From contig JACIWD010000108.1 of NCBI GenBank assembly GCA_014361165.1, forward strand, positions 1 through 10,756: a stretch of 10,756 bases of DNA, written 5' to 3'. The translations under genes and the position numbers were made by a program. This DNA comes from Candidatus Mnemosynella bozhongmuii. Its GTDB lineage: Archaea > Halobacteriota > Archaeoglobi > Mnemosynellales > Mnemosynellaceae. The notes under the pieces were generated by a model. It was not told where the DNA came from. It searched no databases and was given only the letters and a program-made list of their open reading frames with translations. This document shows positions 1-5,375 of the stretch, one piece after another (within the stretch, counting starts at the first letter, position 1; every line of letters starts with the position of its first letter).

Positions 1-17
1 GGACCCGTAAACTTTAC
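1..17 (+). repeat. Left terminal inverted repeat of the IS (putative)
   Basis: This stretch reads ggacccgtaaactttac and pairs imperfectly (12 of 17) with the inverted sequence at 669-685. The true left end could lie a few bases before the window. Confidence 0.5.
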
Positions 18-44
18 TTTCCCAGAATATATTCAACCAATTTG

Positions 45-678
45 ATGAAGCTGAAGAAGCTAATAGAGGAATTAAATCTCTTTGAAAGAGAAAGAGTGCC
101 TACGGAAATTAGAATACTCGGAATAGCAACTTACATTCAGACATCCTCGACAAGGAGGACAGCCAGAATTCTTTCTGAGATTCATCCTGTTTCTCATACA
201 GCCGTCTGGAAGTGGATAAAGAAGTTCGAGGAAAAACTTCCAATCTCAGCAGAGAAAAAGAGAAGAAATCTAATAGCGATTGATGAAACAATCGTTAAAG
301 CTAACAAGAAGTATTACTACGTCTACGCAGCGATAGACGTTGAGAGGAACGAGCTTATTCTGATGAGAGTCTACACGGCGAGAAACTGGTTGACCACGAG
401 GTCTTTCGTCAGGGAAGTGCTTGAATACTGTGAAAACAAGCCGAAATTCATCGTGGATAAAGCTCCCTGGCTGAGAAGAGCTCTTGAGAGCCTGGGTTTA
501 GAGTTCGAGCACGAAGGGTTTCGGAAAGAGAAGCCTGGTTGAATCCGTGTTTTCTTCTTTAAAGCAGAGGATCAGAATTTTCTTCTGCTCGATTACGGCT
601 AAGAAACCCATCGTTAACTGGAATCTTTTCTGCAGGCTGTTTATGTTATATTACAATCATCTGAGGTGGTTAAGTTGA
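45..678 (+). pseudogene. Frameshifted IS6/IS240-like DDE transposase
   Basis: This would encode the transposase that cuts and joins the element's ends. The ATG at 45 is preferred over the TTG at 42. The first frame has an N-terminal helix-turn-helix-like part (residues about 25-60, with the AVWKWIKKFEEKLP stretch), then the RNase H-like core with probable catalytic Asp80 (in IAIDET) and Asp138 (in IVDKAPW). That frame stops early at 540-542 (165 residues). The next frame continues from about 517 as GFGKRSLVESVFSSLKQR and supplies the missing catalytic Glu (in LVES, about residue 166) and a normal C-terminus ending in YYNHLRWLS, with its stop at 676-678. The simplest reading is one extra G in the GGG run at 516-518. 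The corrected protein is about 210 residues. A programmed +1 frameshift or a sequencing error are alternatives. Confidence 0.8.
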
Positions 679-685
679 CACGACC
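669..685 (-). repeat. Right terminal inverted repeat of the IS (putative)
   Basis: On the minus strand this reads ggtcgtgtcaacttaac and matches the left end of the IS at 12 of 17 positions. It overlaps the end of the frame-corrected transposase (stop at 676-678). It abuts the broken TctC-like gene, whose recognisable sequence ends at about base 686. Confidence 0.5.
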
Positions 686-1136
686 CCAAAAGTTCCGATA
701 ATGAATTCCATGGAGCATCAGCTCGAACGATAACTGCTCCGGGATCTCTGTTATACAGACAAATCGGTTCAAAATCTCTATAGGATACATTTCCAACACC
801 AAGATGTTCAAATGTTGAGAGCTCGAATGTTATGACACCGAGAGTGTAACCATCCGGATTGGCGTTTGCTGCTGCTGCATGTCCTATTGTGCCTCCCCCT
901 CCAATTTGGTTTACAACATTCACGGGAACTCCGAGTTCCTCCTCAAGAAGGGTTGCAATCATTCTCGCCGTTCTATCCGTTCCTCCTCCAGCTGCCCAGG
1001 GGCATATCAGCGTTATCGGCTTTGTCGGATATTCTGGCTGAGCTGGCTGCTGTTCGGCACATCCAGTTAGGGAGACGAGCAAAATCAGAGATATTCCGAA
1101 CACTGCAAGAGCCCCAATTTTTGCATTAAATTTCAT
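686..1136 (-). pseudogene. TctC/Bug-type tricarboxylate transporter binding lipoprotein, 5' part, cut by the IS
   Basis: Intact members of this family are extracytoplasmic solute-binding proteins of tripartite tricarboxylate transporters, about 320 residues long, that bring carboxylates to a TctAB membrane pair. About 150 genuine residues remain. There is a signal peptide (residues 1-25) with a hydrophobic core and lipobox LTGC (Cys26), then PWAAGGGTDRTAR (46-58) and NQIGGGGTIG (77-86), both typical of the Bug fold. After the NSLSELL stretch the frame enters the IS end, adds nine foreign residues and stops at 657-659. The ATG at 1136 has a GAGGG ribosome-binding site about 7 nt upstream. The 3' half, if it survives, lies left of base 1. 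No TctA or TctB gene is visible. A secreted truncated lipoprotein could be made but should not bind substrate. Confidence 0.85.
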
Positions 1137-1253
1137 GACTTTTCCCTCATTTTTTTATGTTTTTTAATGATATTTCAAACTTTCTGGATGTATAATTTGT
1201 ATCGGTTTAAAGAAATAGTATTTAGAGCAGCACCGGTTGGAAAAGGAACTTCA
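1137..1253. other. Intergenic, AT-rich 5' region of the truncated lipoprotein gene
   Basis: The stretch holds the GAGGG Shine-Dalgarno sequence of the minus-strand lipoprotein gene (about 1144-1148) and AT-rich sequence between about 1150 and 1200 that could carry its TATA box, with no single convincing match. I see no small gene. It also lies directly 3' of the tRNA-Leu gene. Confidence 0.4.
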
Positions 1254-1338
1254 TGCGGGGGAGGGGATTTGAACCCCCGGACCCCTTCGGGACAGGGTCT
1301 TAAGCCCTGCGCCTTTGGCCTGACTCGGCAACCCCCGC
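1254..1338 (-). tRNA. tRNA-Leu (anticodon TAA)
   Basis: The 85-nt class II tRNA folds fully. The acceptor stem GCGGGGG pairs perfectly with CCCCCGC and has discriminator A. The D arm is closed by GCC/GGC. The anticodon stem CAGGG/CCCTG carries the loop CTTAAGA, with anticodon TAA at + strand bases 1300-1302. The long variable arm CCC-GAA-GGG is characteristic of leucine or serine tRNAs. The T arm has the loop TTCAAAT. The TAA anticodon gives leucine (UUA codons). The 3' CCA is not encoded. There is no intron. Confidence 0.97.
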
Positions 1339-1384
1339 ATCAAGGCTCCACTTCGAGTCTCGAATGAAAAATTTGTGAGCGAGG

Positions 1385-1394
1385 TATATAAAAA
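1385..1394 (-). promoter_or_regulatory. TATA box for tRNA-Leu (putative)
   Basis: On the minus strand this reads tttttatata, about 50 nt upstream of the tRNA 5' end. Initiation about 25 nt downstream would leave a roughly 25-nt 5' leader to be removed by RNase P. Confidence 0.45.
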
Positions 1395-1418
1395 GATGGG
1401 GGAACTGAAAAAAGAGTC

Positions 1419-1664
1419 TCATTCTCCTTCTGATTCTTCTGCTTCCCTTTCTCTCCTTCTCCTCTCAAGCTCGTTGCTGATTCTCTCAATCTGCCTCTCT
1501 ATGAACTCAATCTCTTTCTTTGCAAGCTCCACCCGGTAATCATTAATCTCTCTTTCCACAAGAAGCCTCATCTTCTCAAGCTCAAGTTTCCAGTAATGAA
1601 GATCACTCATCAGTTCCTCATCGTCAAGATTCTCAAGCTCATCATCCCTTTCCAAGATTATCAC
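1419..1664 (-). CDS. Small charged coiled-coil protein, unknown function
   Basis: I do not recognise a named family for this 81-residue protein. It is almost entirely helical and highly charged. An acidic N-terminus (DDELENLDDEEL, residues 7-18) leads into a long amphipathic helix with hydrophobic residues at heptad-like spacing (about 21-70), an Arg-rich stretch (RRRRER, 68-73) and an acidic tail. No cysteines, signal peptide or membrane segment are present. It starts with GTG at 1664, and the start overlaps the argF stop as GTGA, so translation is probably coupled and the two share a transcript. The lack of a promoter between them and the tight overlap suggest it is a real gene. A role with the carbamoyltransferase is possible but unsupported by sequence. 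Downstream is only the tRNA-Leu promoter region. Confidence 0.75.
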   Translation of the reverse strand: MIILERDDELENLDDEELMSDLHYWKLELEKMRLLVEREINDYRVELAKKEIEFIERQIERISNELERRRREREAEESEGE

Positions 1665-2563
1665 TCTCTCTCAGAATAAATTCTCTTTAAAAGAGCTTTC
1701 TGAGCATGCAATCTGTTTTCAGCCTGTTCAAAGACAACGGAATGCTCTCCTTCAAGAACATCCTCTGTTATCTCCTCTCCTCTGTGCGCTGGAAGGCAGT
1801 GCATTACTATCACATCCGGTTTTGCGAGCTCAAGAATTTCCTGATTTATCTGGAATCCCTCAAAGCTGACGAGTCTCATGGCTCTTTCATGCTCGCTCCC
1901 CATCGAAACCCACACATCGGTGGCAAGAACATCCGCATCTCTTGCAGCCTCCCTGGGATCATTCGTTATCCTTACCTTCCCTCCAATCTTCTCAGCATAT
2001 CTGACTATGCATTTATCCGGTTCAAATCCCTCGGGAGATGCCACCGTGATCTCGACACCCGTCATTGCAGAAGCCAGAATTGTGGAATGGCACACATTAT
2101 TCCCGTCTCCGATCCAGCCGTATTTCAGACCCCTGAAATCCCCTTTAAATTCTTTTATTGTCATGAAATCTGCAAGAACCTGACATGGATGTTCAAGATC
2201 TGAAAGAGCATTGATGACCGGAATGGATGAATACCTGGCCATTTCAATGAGCTTTTCATGAGAATCTGTTCTCATGATGATTCCGTGAAGATATCTGGAG
2301 AGAACTCTTGCTGTATCCTTTATCGGCTCTCCCCTCGACATCTGAGTTTCCGAGAGTCCGAGATAGATGCACTCCCCCCCAAGCTCTCTGATACCCACCT
2401 CAAAAGACACTCTTGTTCTGGTGGATGGCTTCTCGAACAGCAAGCCTATGATCCTATCCTTCAGCAGATCCTCTCTTTTCCTCTCTTTCTTCATTTCAAT
2501 GGCAGTCTCTATAATCTCCTCAAACTCCTCTGCACTGAGATCCCTGATTGAGAGAAAATTCAT
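1661..2563 (-). CDS. argF: Ornithine carbamoyltransferase
   Basis: The enzyme joins carbamoyl phosphate to ornithine to give citrulline, in cytoplasmic arginine synthesis. The 300-residue length is normal. The carbamoyl-phosphate site STRTR (residues 47-51) and HPCQ (125-128) are intact. The ornithine-side motifs DGNNVCHS (153-160), SMGSE (220-224, usually SMGQE) and HCLPAHRGEE (255-264) are also present. Together these separate it from aspartate carbamoyltransferase. The frame is open upstream to 2653, but that extension overlaps the carS stop region and shows no family similarity. The ATG at 2563 (MNFLSIRDLS) has an AGAGGG ribosome-binding site and matches the family N-terminus. carS lies 64 bp upstream on the same strand, with a plausible separate promoter between, so argF may be both co-transcribed and independently started. 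Confidence 0.95.
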   Translation of the reverse strand: MNFLSIRDLSAEEFEEIIETAIEMKKERKREDLLKDRIIGLLFEKPSTRTRVSFEVGIRELGGECIYLGLSETQMSRGEPIKDTARVLSRYLHGIIMRTDSHEKLIEMARYSSIPVINALSDLEHPCQVLADFMTIKEFKGDFRGLKYGWIGDGNNVCHSTILASAMTGVEITVASPEGFEPDKCIVRYAEKIGGKVRITNDPREAARDADVLATDVWVSMGSEHERAMRLVSFEGFQINQEILELAKPDVIVMHCLPAHRGEEITEDVLEGEHSVVFEQAENRLHAQKALLKRIYSERE

Positions 2564-2600
2564 CCCTATCCCTCTTTTATTTTTTAAAACGGAATAATGT

Positions 2601-2615
2601 GATATATTGATTTCG
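2601..2615 (-). promoter_or_regulatory. Putative argF promoter (BRE and TATA box)
   Basis: On the minus strand this reads cgaaatcaatatatc: a purine-rich BRE-like element followed by an AATATATC TATA box. Initiation about 25 nt downstream falls near 2580, leaving a roughly 17-nt leader that contains the argF ribosome-binding site. Confidence 0.4.
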
Positions 2616-2627
2616 GTCAGAACTGGC

Positions 2628-3167
2628 TCACCAGGGGACATCCTTCTTTCCAATTTTGTATCCTATGAAATTGACCGAAAGATGAAGCAGAGGAGTGATC
2701 AGAAGCACGGTTATGATTACTTCTTTCGTGAAACTGGAGGAAAACCAGGAAGGAGCAAGAAGATAACAGAGAAGGAGAGATCCAGCCACAAAATCGAGCT
2801 GATCGGCAATCGGGAACATTGCTCCTCTCTCAAAACCGAGTCTCCTTTTGAAGAAGCTCTTGATGATGTCTCCGAGCATGGCTCCAAATGAGAGGGAGAA
2901 GATAACGATAATGAACTCGGGGAAATCGCCAAAAGACGGCATTCCCAGAATAGGAGCAAGAAAATTTTCGAGAACGCCTGCCACCATTCCCGAGAGAGTT
3001 CCAAAAAACAGACCTCTGAAGGTCTTCCCATCTCCGAGAATCCTTCTTCCATCAGAAAATCTCTTTCCAAAATCTATTGGAGTTCCGCCTCCAGCAAGAA
3101 CAGCAGAAGGATTCGGAACATATGCCGGAAGCATCAGCCATACTGACTTGAGCAGAATCTCAATCAT
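2628..3167 (-). CDS. carS: CDP-archaeol synthase
   Basis: This integral membrane enzyme uses CTP to activate 2,3-bis-O-geranylgeranylglyceryl phosphate (unsaturated archaetidic acid) to CDP-archaeol, the branch point for archaeal polar lipids. The 179-residue length fits the family. Hydrophobic segments lie at about residues 5-20, 52-76, 84-103, 118-138 and 148-170, giving roughly five membrane spans. Conserved cytosolic motifs are present: PNPSAVLAGGGTPIDFG (18-34), DGRRILGDGKTFRG (39-52), LGDIIKSFFKRR (98-109) and FPIADQLDF (118-126). The ATG at 3167 leaves a short leader behind an AT-rich element at about 3191-3207. The gene is divergent from a tetraether-synthase-like gene and upstream of argF. 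The name follows the archaeal CarS family. The bacterial CdsA relative is excluded by length and motifs. Confidence 0.95.
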   Translation of the reverse strand: MIEILLKSVWLMLPAYVPNPSAVLAGGGTPIDFGKRFSDGRRILGDGKTFRGLFFGTLSGMVAGVLENFLAPILGMPSFGDFPEFIIVIFSLSFGAMLGDIIKSFFKRRLGFERGAMFPIADQLDFVAGSLLLCYLLAPSWFSSSFTKEVIITVLLITPLLHLSVNFIGYKIGKKDVPW

Positions 3168-3190
3168 GCATCACATTTTGTTCGGTAAGC

Positions 3191-3227
3191 GTTAAAAATA
3201 TTTATTTAGGCGTGCATCCAAAATAAC
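3191..3227. promoter_or_regulatory. Divergent promoter region between carS and the Tes-like gene
   Basis: The 95-bp gap between the two start codons holds a near-palindromic AT block, ttaaaaatatttatttag (about 3192-3209), which can serve as a TATA box on either strand. A second A-rich block, aaaataac (about 3220-3227), is also present. From the AT block, carS would start about 5-10 nt before its ATG. The plus-strand gene would start at either about 3227 or 3248, ahead of the AAAGGGG ribosome-binding site (3248-3254) and its ATG at 3263. Which block serves which gene cannot be settled by eye. Confidence 0.45.
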
Positions 3228-3262
3228 TATCCCGCGAAATCAATCTTAAAGGGGTCAAGCTC

Positions 3263-4795
3263 ATGAAGGGGTATGTTAGCAATCTGAAAAAGGGTTTGCC
3301 CAAAAAAACAAAATCACTCTGTCCACAGTGCAGAAAAATTGTTGATGCTCTAATTTTTGAGAAGGACGGAAAGGTGATGCTCTCAAAGGAATGTCCCGAG
3401 CACGGAAGATTTGAGCACGTTTACTGGGAGGATGTTGAGTTTTATTTGAGATGCGAGGAATATGCCTACGATGGAAGAGGGGTTGAGAATCCAAATAATA
3501 AGGCAACGGGCGAGTGTCCCTCAAACTGCGGTCTGTGCGAAAATCATCTCAGCTCAACTGTCCTAGCCAACATAGATGTGACCAACAGGTGCAATCTCTC
3601 ATGCGACTTCTGCTTCGCAAACGCAAACGTTCGGGGATATGTCTATGAGCCCACTCTTGAGCAGATAAGAGAGATGCTTCGCTATCTCAGAGAGGAGAGA
3701 CCTGTTCCAACTCCGGCAGTGCAGTTTTCCGGAGGAGAGCCAACAGTCAGGGACGATATTGTTGAGATTGTGAGAATGGCGAAGGAGATGGGCTTCAAAC
3801 AGGTTCAGCTTGCTACAAATGGAATAATACTTGCGAAGAACAAGGAGCTCCTCAGAGAACTGAGAGAAGCAGGTCTGAGCACCCTTTATCTCCACTTCGA
3901 TGGAGTTACAGAGGATGTTGAACCTCATCTGGAAATAAAGAAGAAGCTTCTAGATAACTGCAGAGAGGTCAATCAGGGAGTTGTTCTCGTTCCGACCATC
4001 ATCAGAGGATTCAATGATCATCAGCTCGGAGATATAATTCGATTTGCAATAGATAACGTTGATATCATCAGAGGTGTGAATTTCCAGCCTGTTGCCTTCA
4101 CAGGAGCAGCTTCTCTGAAGGAGCTTGAGGGCAGAATCACAATACCGGGCCTTTTCAGAGAAATAGAGAGGCAGACTGAGGGTATGATAAGAATGGATGA
4201 TTTCTATCCAGTTCCATGTGTGGTTCCCATTTCAAAACTTGTGGAAATCTATACCGAGAGTCCTCAGATTGAATTCACGGCTCATCCTCACTGCGGTGCT
4301 GCAACATATCTCTTTGTCGAGAATGGAAATGCAATCCCGATAACGAGATTTGTTGATGTGGATGGTTTCTTCAAATTTATCGTGGAGACAGCAGAGAGTC
4401 TGAGAAGAGCTCCACTGAAGAAGATTTCAAAGCCTGTGATTCTTTTGAAGGCTCTCTCCGAACTTCCGAAGTATATAGATGAGGAGAAGGCTCCAAAGTC
4501 TGTGAATCTAAAAGACCTCATAATGCAGTTCCTCAGGAACATGGACTATCATTCTCTCGGTCAGTTCCACTGGAATGCCCTCTTTATCGGAACGATGCAC
4601 TTTCAGGATGCATACAATTACGATGTGGAGAGGGTCAGAAGATGCGTCATTCACTATGCAACTCCGGATGAGAAGAGAAGAATAGTTCCATTCTGCTCCT
4701 ATAATTCAGGGCCGACATACAGAGAGGAAATAGAGCGTAAGTTCAGCATTCCGCTTGAGGAATGGAGAAAGAGAGAAGAGGGTCAAAGAGGATAA
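3263..4795 (+). CDS. tes: Radical SAM tetraether lipid synthase family protein (Tes / GDGT-MAS)
   Basis: Characterised members of this family couple the phytanyl chain ends of two archaeols through carbon-carbon bonds to form macrocyclic archaeol and GDGT (tetraether) lipids, using radical SAM chemistry. The radical SAM triad is C110-x3-C114-x2-C117 (RCNLSCDFCF), followed by SGGEP (156-160). The extra cysteines expected of this multi-cluster family are present: a rubredoxin-like pair (CPQC at 20-23, then CPEHG from 44), CPSNCGLC (85-92), and later PVPC, HPHCG and PFCSYNSGPTY towards the C-terminus. The 510-residue length is typical. The ATG at 3263 follows AAAGGGG. The gene is divergent from carS, which supports a lipid role. 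Archaea can carry several paralogues, and older annotations of this family proposed methyl transfer, so the exact reaction is inferred. Confidence 0.85.
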   Translation: MKGYVSNLKKGLPKKTKSLCPQCRKIVDALIFEKDGKVMLSKECPEHGRFEHVYWEDVEFYLRCEEYAYDGRGVENPNNKATGECPSNCGLCENHLSSTVLANIDVTNRCNLSCDFCFANANVRGYVYEPTLEQIREMLRYLREERPVPTPAVQFSGGEPTVRDDIVEIVRMAKEMGFKQVQLATNGIILAKNKELLRELREAGLSTLYLHFDGVTEDVEPHLEIKKKLLDNCREVNQGVVLVPTIIRGFNDHQLGDIIRFAIDNVDIIRGVNFQPVAFTGAASLKELEGRITIPGLFREIERQTEGMIRMDDFYPVPCVVPISKLVEIYTESPQIEFTAHPHCGAATYLFVENGNAIPITRFVDVDGFFKFIVETAESLRRAPLKKISKPVILLKALSELPKYIDEEKAPKSVNLKDLIMQFLRNMDYHSLGQFHWNALFIGTMHFQDAYNYDVERVRRCVIHYATPDEKRRIVPFCSYNSGPTYREEIERKFSIPLEEWRKREEGQRG

Positions 4796-4796
4796 A

Positions 4797-4805
4797 GTTT
4801 AATAC
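4797..4805 (+). promoter_or_regulatory. TATA box for tRNA-Gly (putative)
   Basis: The sequence gtttaatac begins just after the stop codon of the preceding gene, about 35 nt upstream of the tRNA 5' end. This would place initiation a few bases before the mature tRNA. Confidence 0.4.
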
Positions 4806-4833
4806 CTCCTCAATCATCTATATCTCTTCGGGT

Positions 4834-4905
4834 GCGCCGATGGTCTAGTGGTTATGACTGCGGCCTTCCAAGCCGCCAGCCCGGGTTCGAATCCCGGTCG
4901 GCGCA
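4834..4905 (+). tRNA. tRNA-Gly (anticodon TCC)
   Basis: The 72-nt tRNA has a perfect acceptor stem (GCGCCGA with TCGGCGC) and discriminator A. The anticodon stem GCGGC/GCCGC carries the loop CTTCCAA, with anticodon TCC at 4867-4869. The T arm CCGGG/CCCGG carries the loop TTCGAAT. The TCC anticodon reads GGA and GGG glycine codons. The 3' CCA is not encoded. A T-run (ctttttc, 4906-4912) directly follows and may act as terminator. Confidence 0.97.
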
Positions 4906-4912
4906 CTTTTTC
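4906..4912 (+). terminator. T-rich terminator after tRNA-Gly (putative)
   Basis: Five consecutive T residues follow the mature tRNA end, with another run of six T starting at about 4923. Short oligo-T tracts are the usual archaeal termination signal. Confidence 0.4.
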
Positions 4913-5006
4913 GACTCTCATCTTTTTTGCAAAAGTCACTCTTTCTGATGCATTCTCGAAATTCCGGAGTTGAAATCTCTTTTGCTGAATTTCACTTCTC
5001 CAATTC

Positions 5007-5061
5007 TTCGCGTTTTCATGAATGTGAAAATTCCTGAGTTCACATTTCATGAAAACACGAA
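5007..5061. repeat. Long imperfect inverted repeat (hairpin)
   Basis: The arm gttttcatgaatgtgaa (5012-5028) is the inverse of ttcacatttcatgaaaac (5039-5056) apart from one bulged T. The pairing extends outward by four more pairs (ttcg/cgaa) after one C-A mismatch. The loop is 10 nt (aattcctgag). A further inverted pair, TGATGCA at 4946-4952 and TGCATCA at 5066-5072, brackets it. No T-run follows the hairpin, so a simple terminator is unlikely. It could be a relic of a miniature inverted-repeat element, a structured RNA or a regulator-binding region for the broken gene downstream. Confidence 0.7.
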
Positions 5062-5105
5062 ATAGTGCATCACGAATACATGATATCACGAAAAGGATAA
5101 ATAAA
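5056..5105 (+). promoter_or_regulatory. Promoter of the broken RHH-like gene, with three CACGAA repeats
   Basis: CACGAA occurs at 5056, 5071 and 5087, spaced 15 and 16 bases apart. The last copy runs into a purine-rich BRE-like stretch and a clear TATA box, ataaataaa (5097-5105). Initiation about 26 nt downstream falls at about 5127, directly at the GTG at 5128, so the transcript would be leaderless. The repeats could be an operator, a common arrangement for autoregulated RHH antitoxins. That role is inferred. Confidence 0.45.
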
Positions 5106-5127
5106 GGAAATCGGAAATTCATGAGCT

Positions 5128-5326
5128 GTGAGGGAGTCGCGCAACATCACGGTCAAGATTGATAACCTGGAAGAGGCTAATGGTGCTCAGAATTCAGTAT
5201 GATTTCAGAAGTTTTGATGAAGTCATAAAGCACCTCATCGAATTTCATGAATCATGGAGAGATTTTATAGAAGAGGCCACAAAGGTTCTTGAAATACAGA
5301 ATGAACTTGAAAAGAAAAGTGAGTGA
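5128..5326 (+). pseudogene. Broken ribbon-helix-helix-like (VapB-type antitoxin-like) small gene
   Basis: No single frame shows this gene. The first frame from GTG 5128 reads VRESRNITVKID, a typical N-terminal DNA-binding strand of RHH antitoxins, then runs out of register. The next frame, from about 5165, reads TWKRLMVLRIQYDFRSFDEV and continues as IKHLIEFHESWRDFIEEA, the expected helix-turn-helix pair with its SFDEVI motif, to a stop at 5324-5326. Joined at about 5163-5165, the two give one continuous protein of about 65 residues. Loss of two bases from GAT-GAA-ACC would explain it and would restore VKIDETWKRL. An archaeal promoter lies at the right distance for a leaderless GTG start. No toxin gene is adjacent. 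A shorter intact ORF, ATG 5180 to 5326 (48 codons), lacks the DNA-binding strand. The family is recognised by pattern only. Confidence 0.6.
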
Positions 5327-5340
5327 GCTGCATCAGAATT

Positions 5341-5348
5341 AATATAAA
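5341..5348 (+). promoter_or_regulatory. TATA box of the hydratase/tautomerase operon (putative)
   Basis: The sequence aatataaa (within aattaatataaac) lies about 31 nt before the ATG at 5376. Initiation at about 5371 leaves a leader of only a few bases, in keeping with the weak ribosome-binding sequence there. Confidence 0.5.
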
Positions 5349-5375
5349 CTATTATGGAAGAATAGAAAATTGTGA

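Larger units (their letters stand above)
1..685 (+). mobile_element. IS6/IS240-like insertion sequence
   Basis: The element contains one transposase gene between imperfect terminal inverted repeats. Bases 1-17 match the reverse complement of bases 669-685 at 12 of 17 positions. The core GTAAACTTTAC matches GTCAACTTAAC at 9 of 11. The right end lies exactly where the reading frame of a minus-strand lipoprotein gene (from 1136) stops resembling its family, so the element interrupts that gene. The left end appears to coincide with the first base of the window, so the target-site duplication, usually 8 bp in the IS6 family, cannot be checked. The family assignment is from recalled similarity to archaeal IS240-type DDE transposases. 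The transposase is frameshifted, so this copy may be immobile. Confidence 0.75.
4913..5375. other. 463-bp region between tRNA-Gly and the hydratase gene
   Basis: There is no intact standard gene here. The region holds T-rich sequence after the tRNA, the hairpin at 5007-5061, the CACGAA repeats and promoter, the frameshifted RHH-like gene, and the promoter of the following operon (5341-5348). A minus-strand open frame at 4814-5122 runs through the tRNA gene and looks non-coding. Confidence 0.6.

Noticed and set aside
859..1129. Several plus-strand open frames of 60-87 codons
   Set aside because: They are antisense to the TctC-like gene, which has a signal peptide, lipobox and family motifs. 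The antisense frames show none.
1254..1338. tRNA-Leu as an integration (att) site for the IS-bearing region
   Set aside because: I see no integrase and no repeated tRNA 3' end in the window. The IS insertion alone explains the truncated gene.
1706..2551. Plus-strand open frames of up to 165 codons
   Set aside because: They lie antisense to argF, whose active-site motifs are all intact on the minus strand.
2564..2653. N-terminal extension of ArgF by 30 residues
   Set aside because: The extension overlaps the carS stop region and has no family similarity. The ATG at 2563 has the ribosome-binding site and the expected N-terminus.
5056..5093. CRISPR-like array from the CACGAA repeats
   Set aside because: The repeat is only 6 bases with 9-10-base spacing, and no longer repeat unit or cas gene is present. 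An operator-like arrangement fits better.
4814..5122. Minus-strand open frame of 102 codons
   Set aside because: It runs antisense through the tRNA-Gly gene and the hairpin, has no ribosome-binding site, and its composition looks non-coding.
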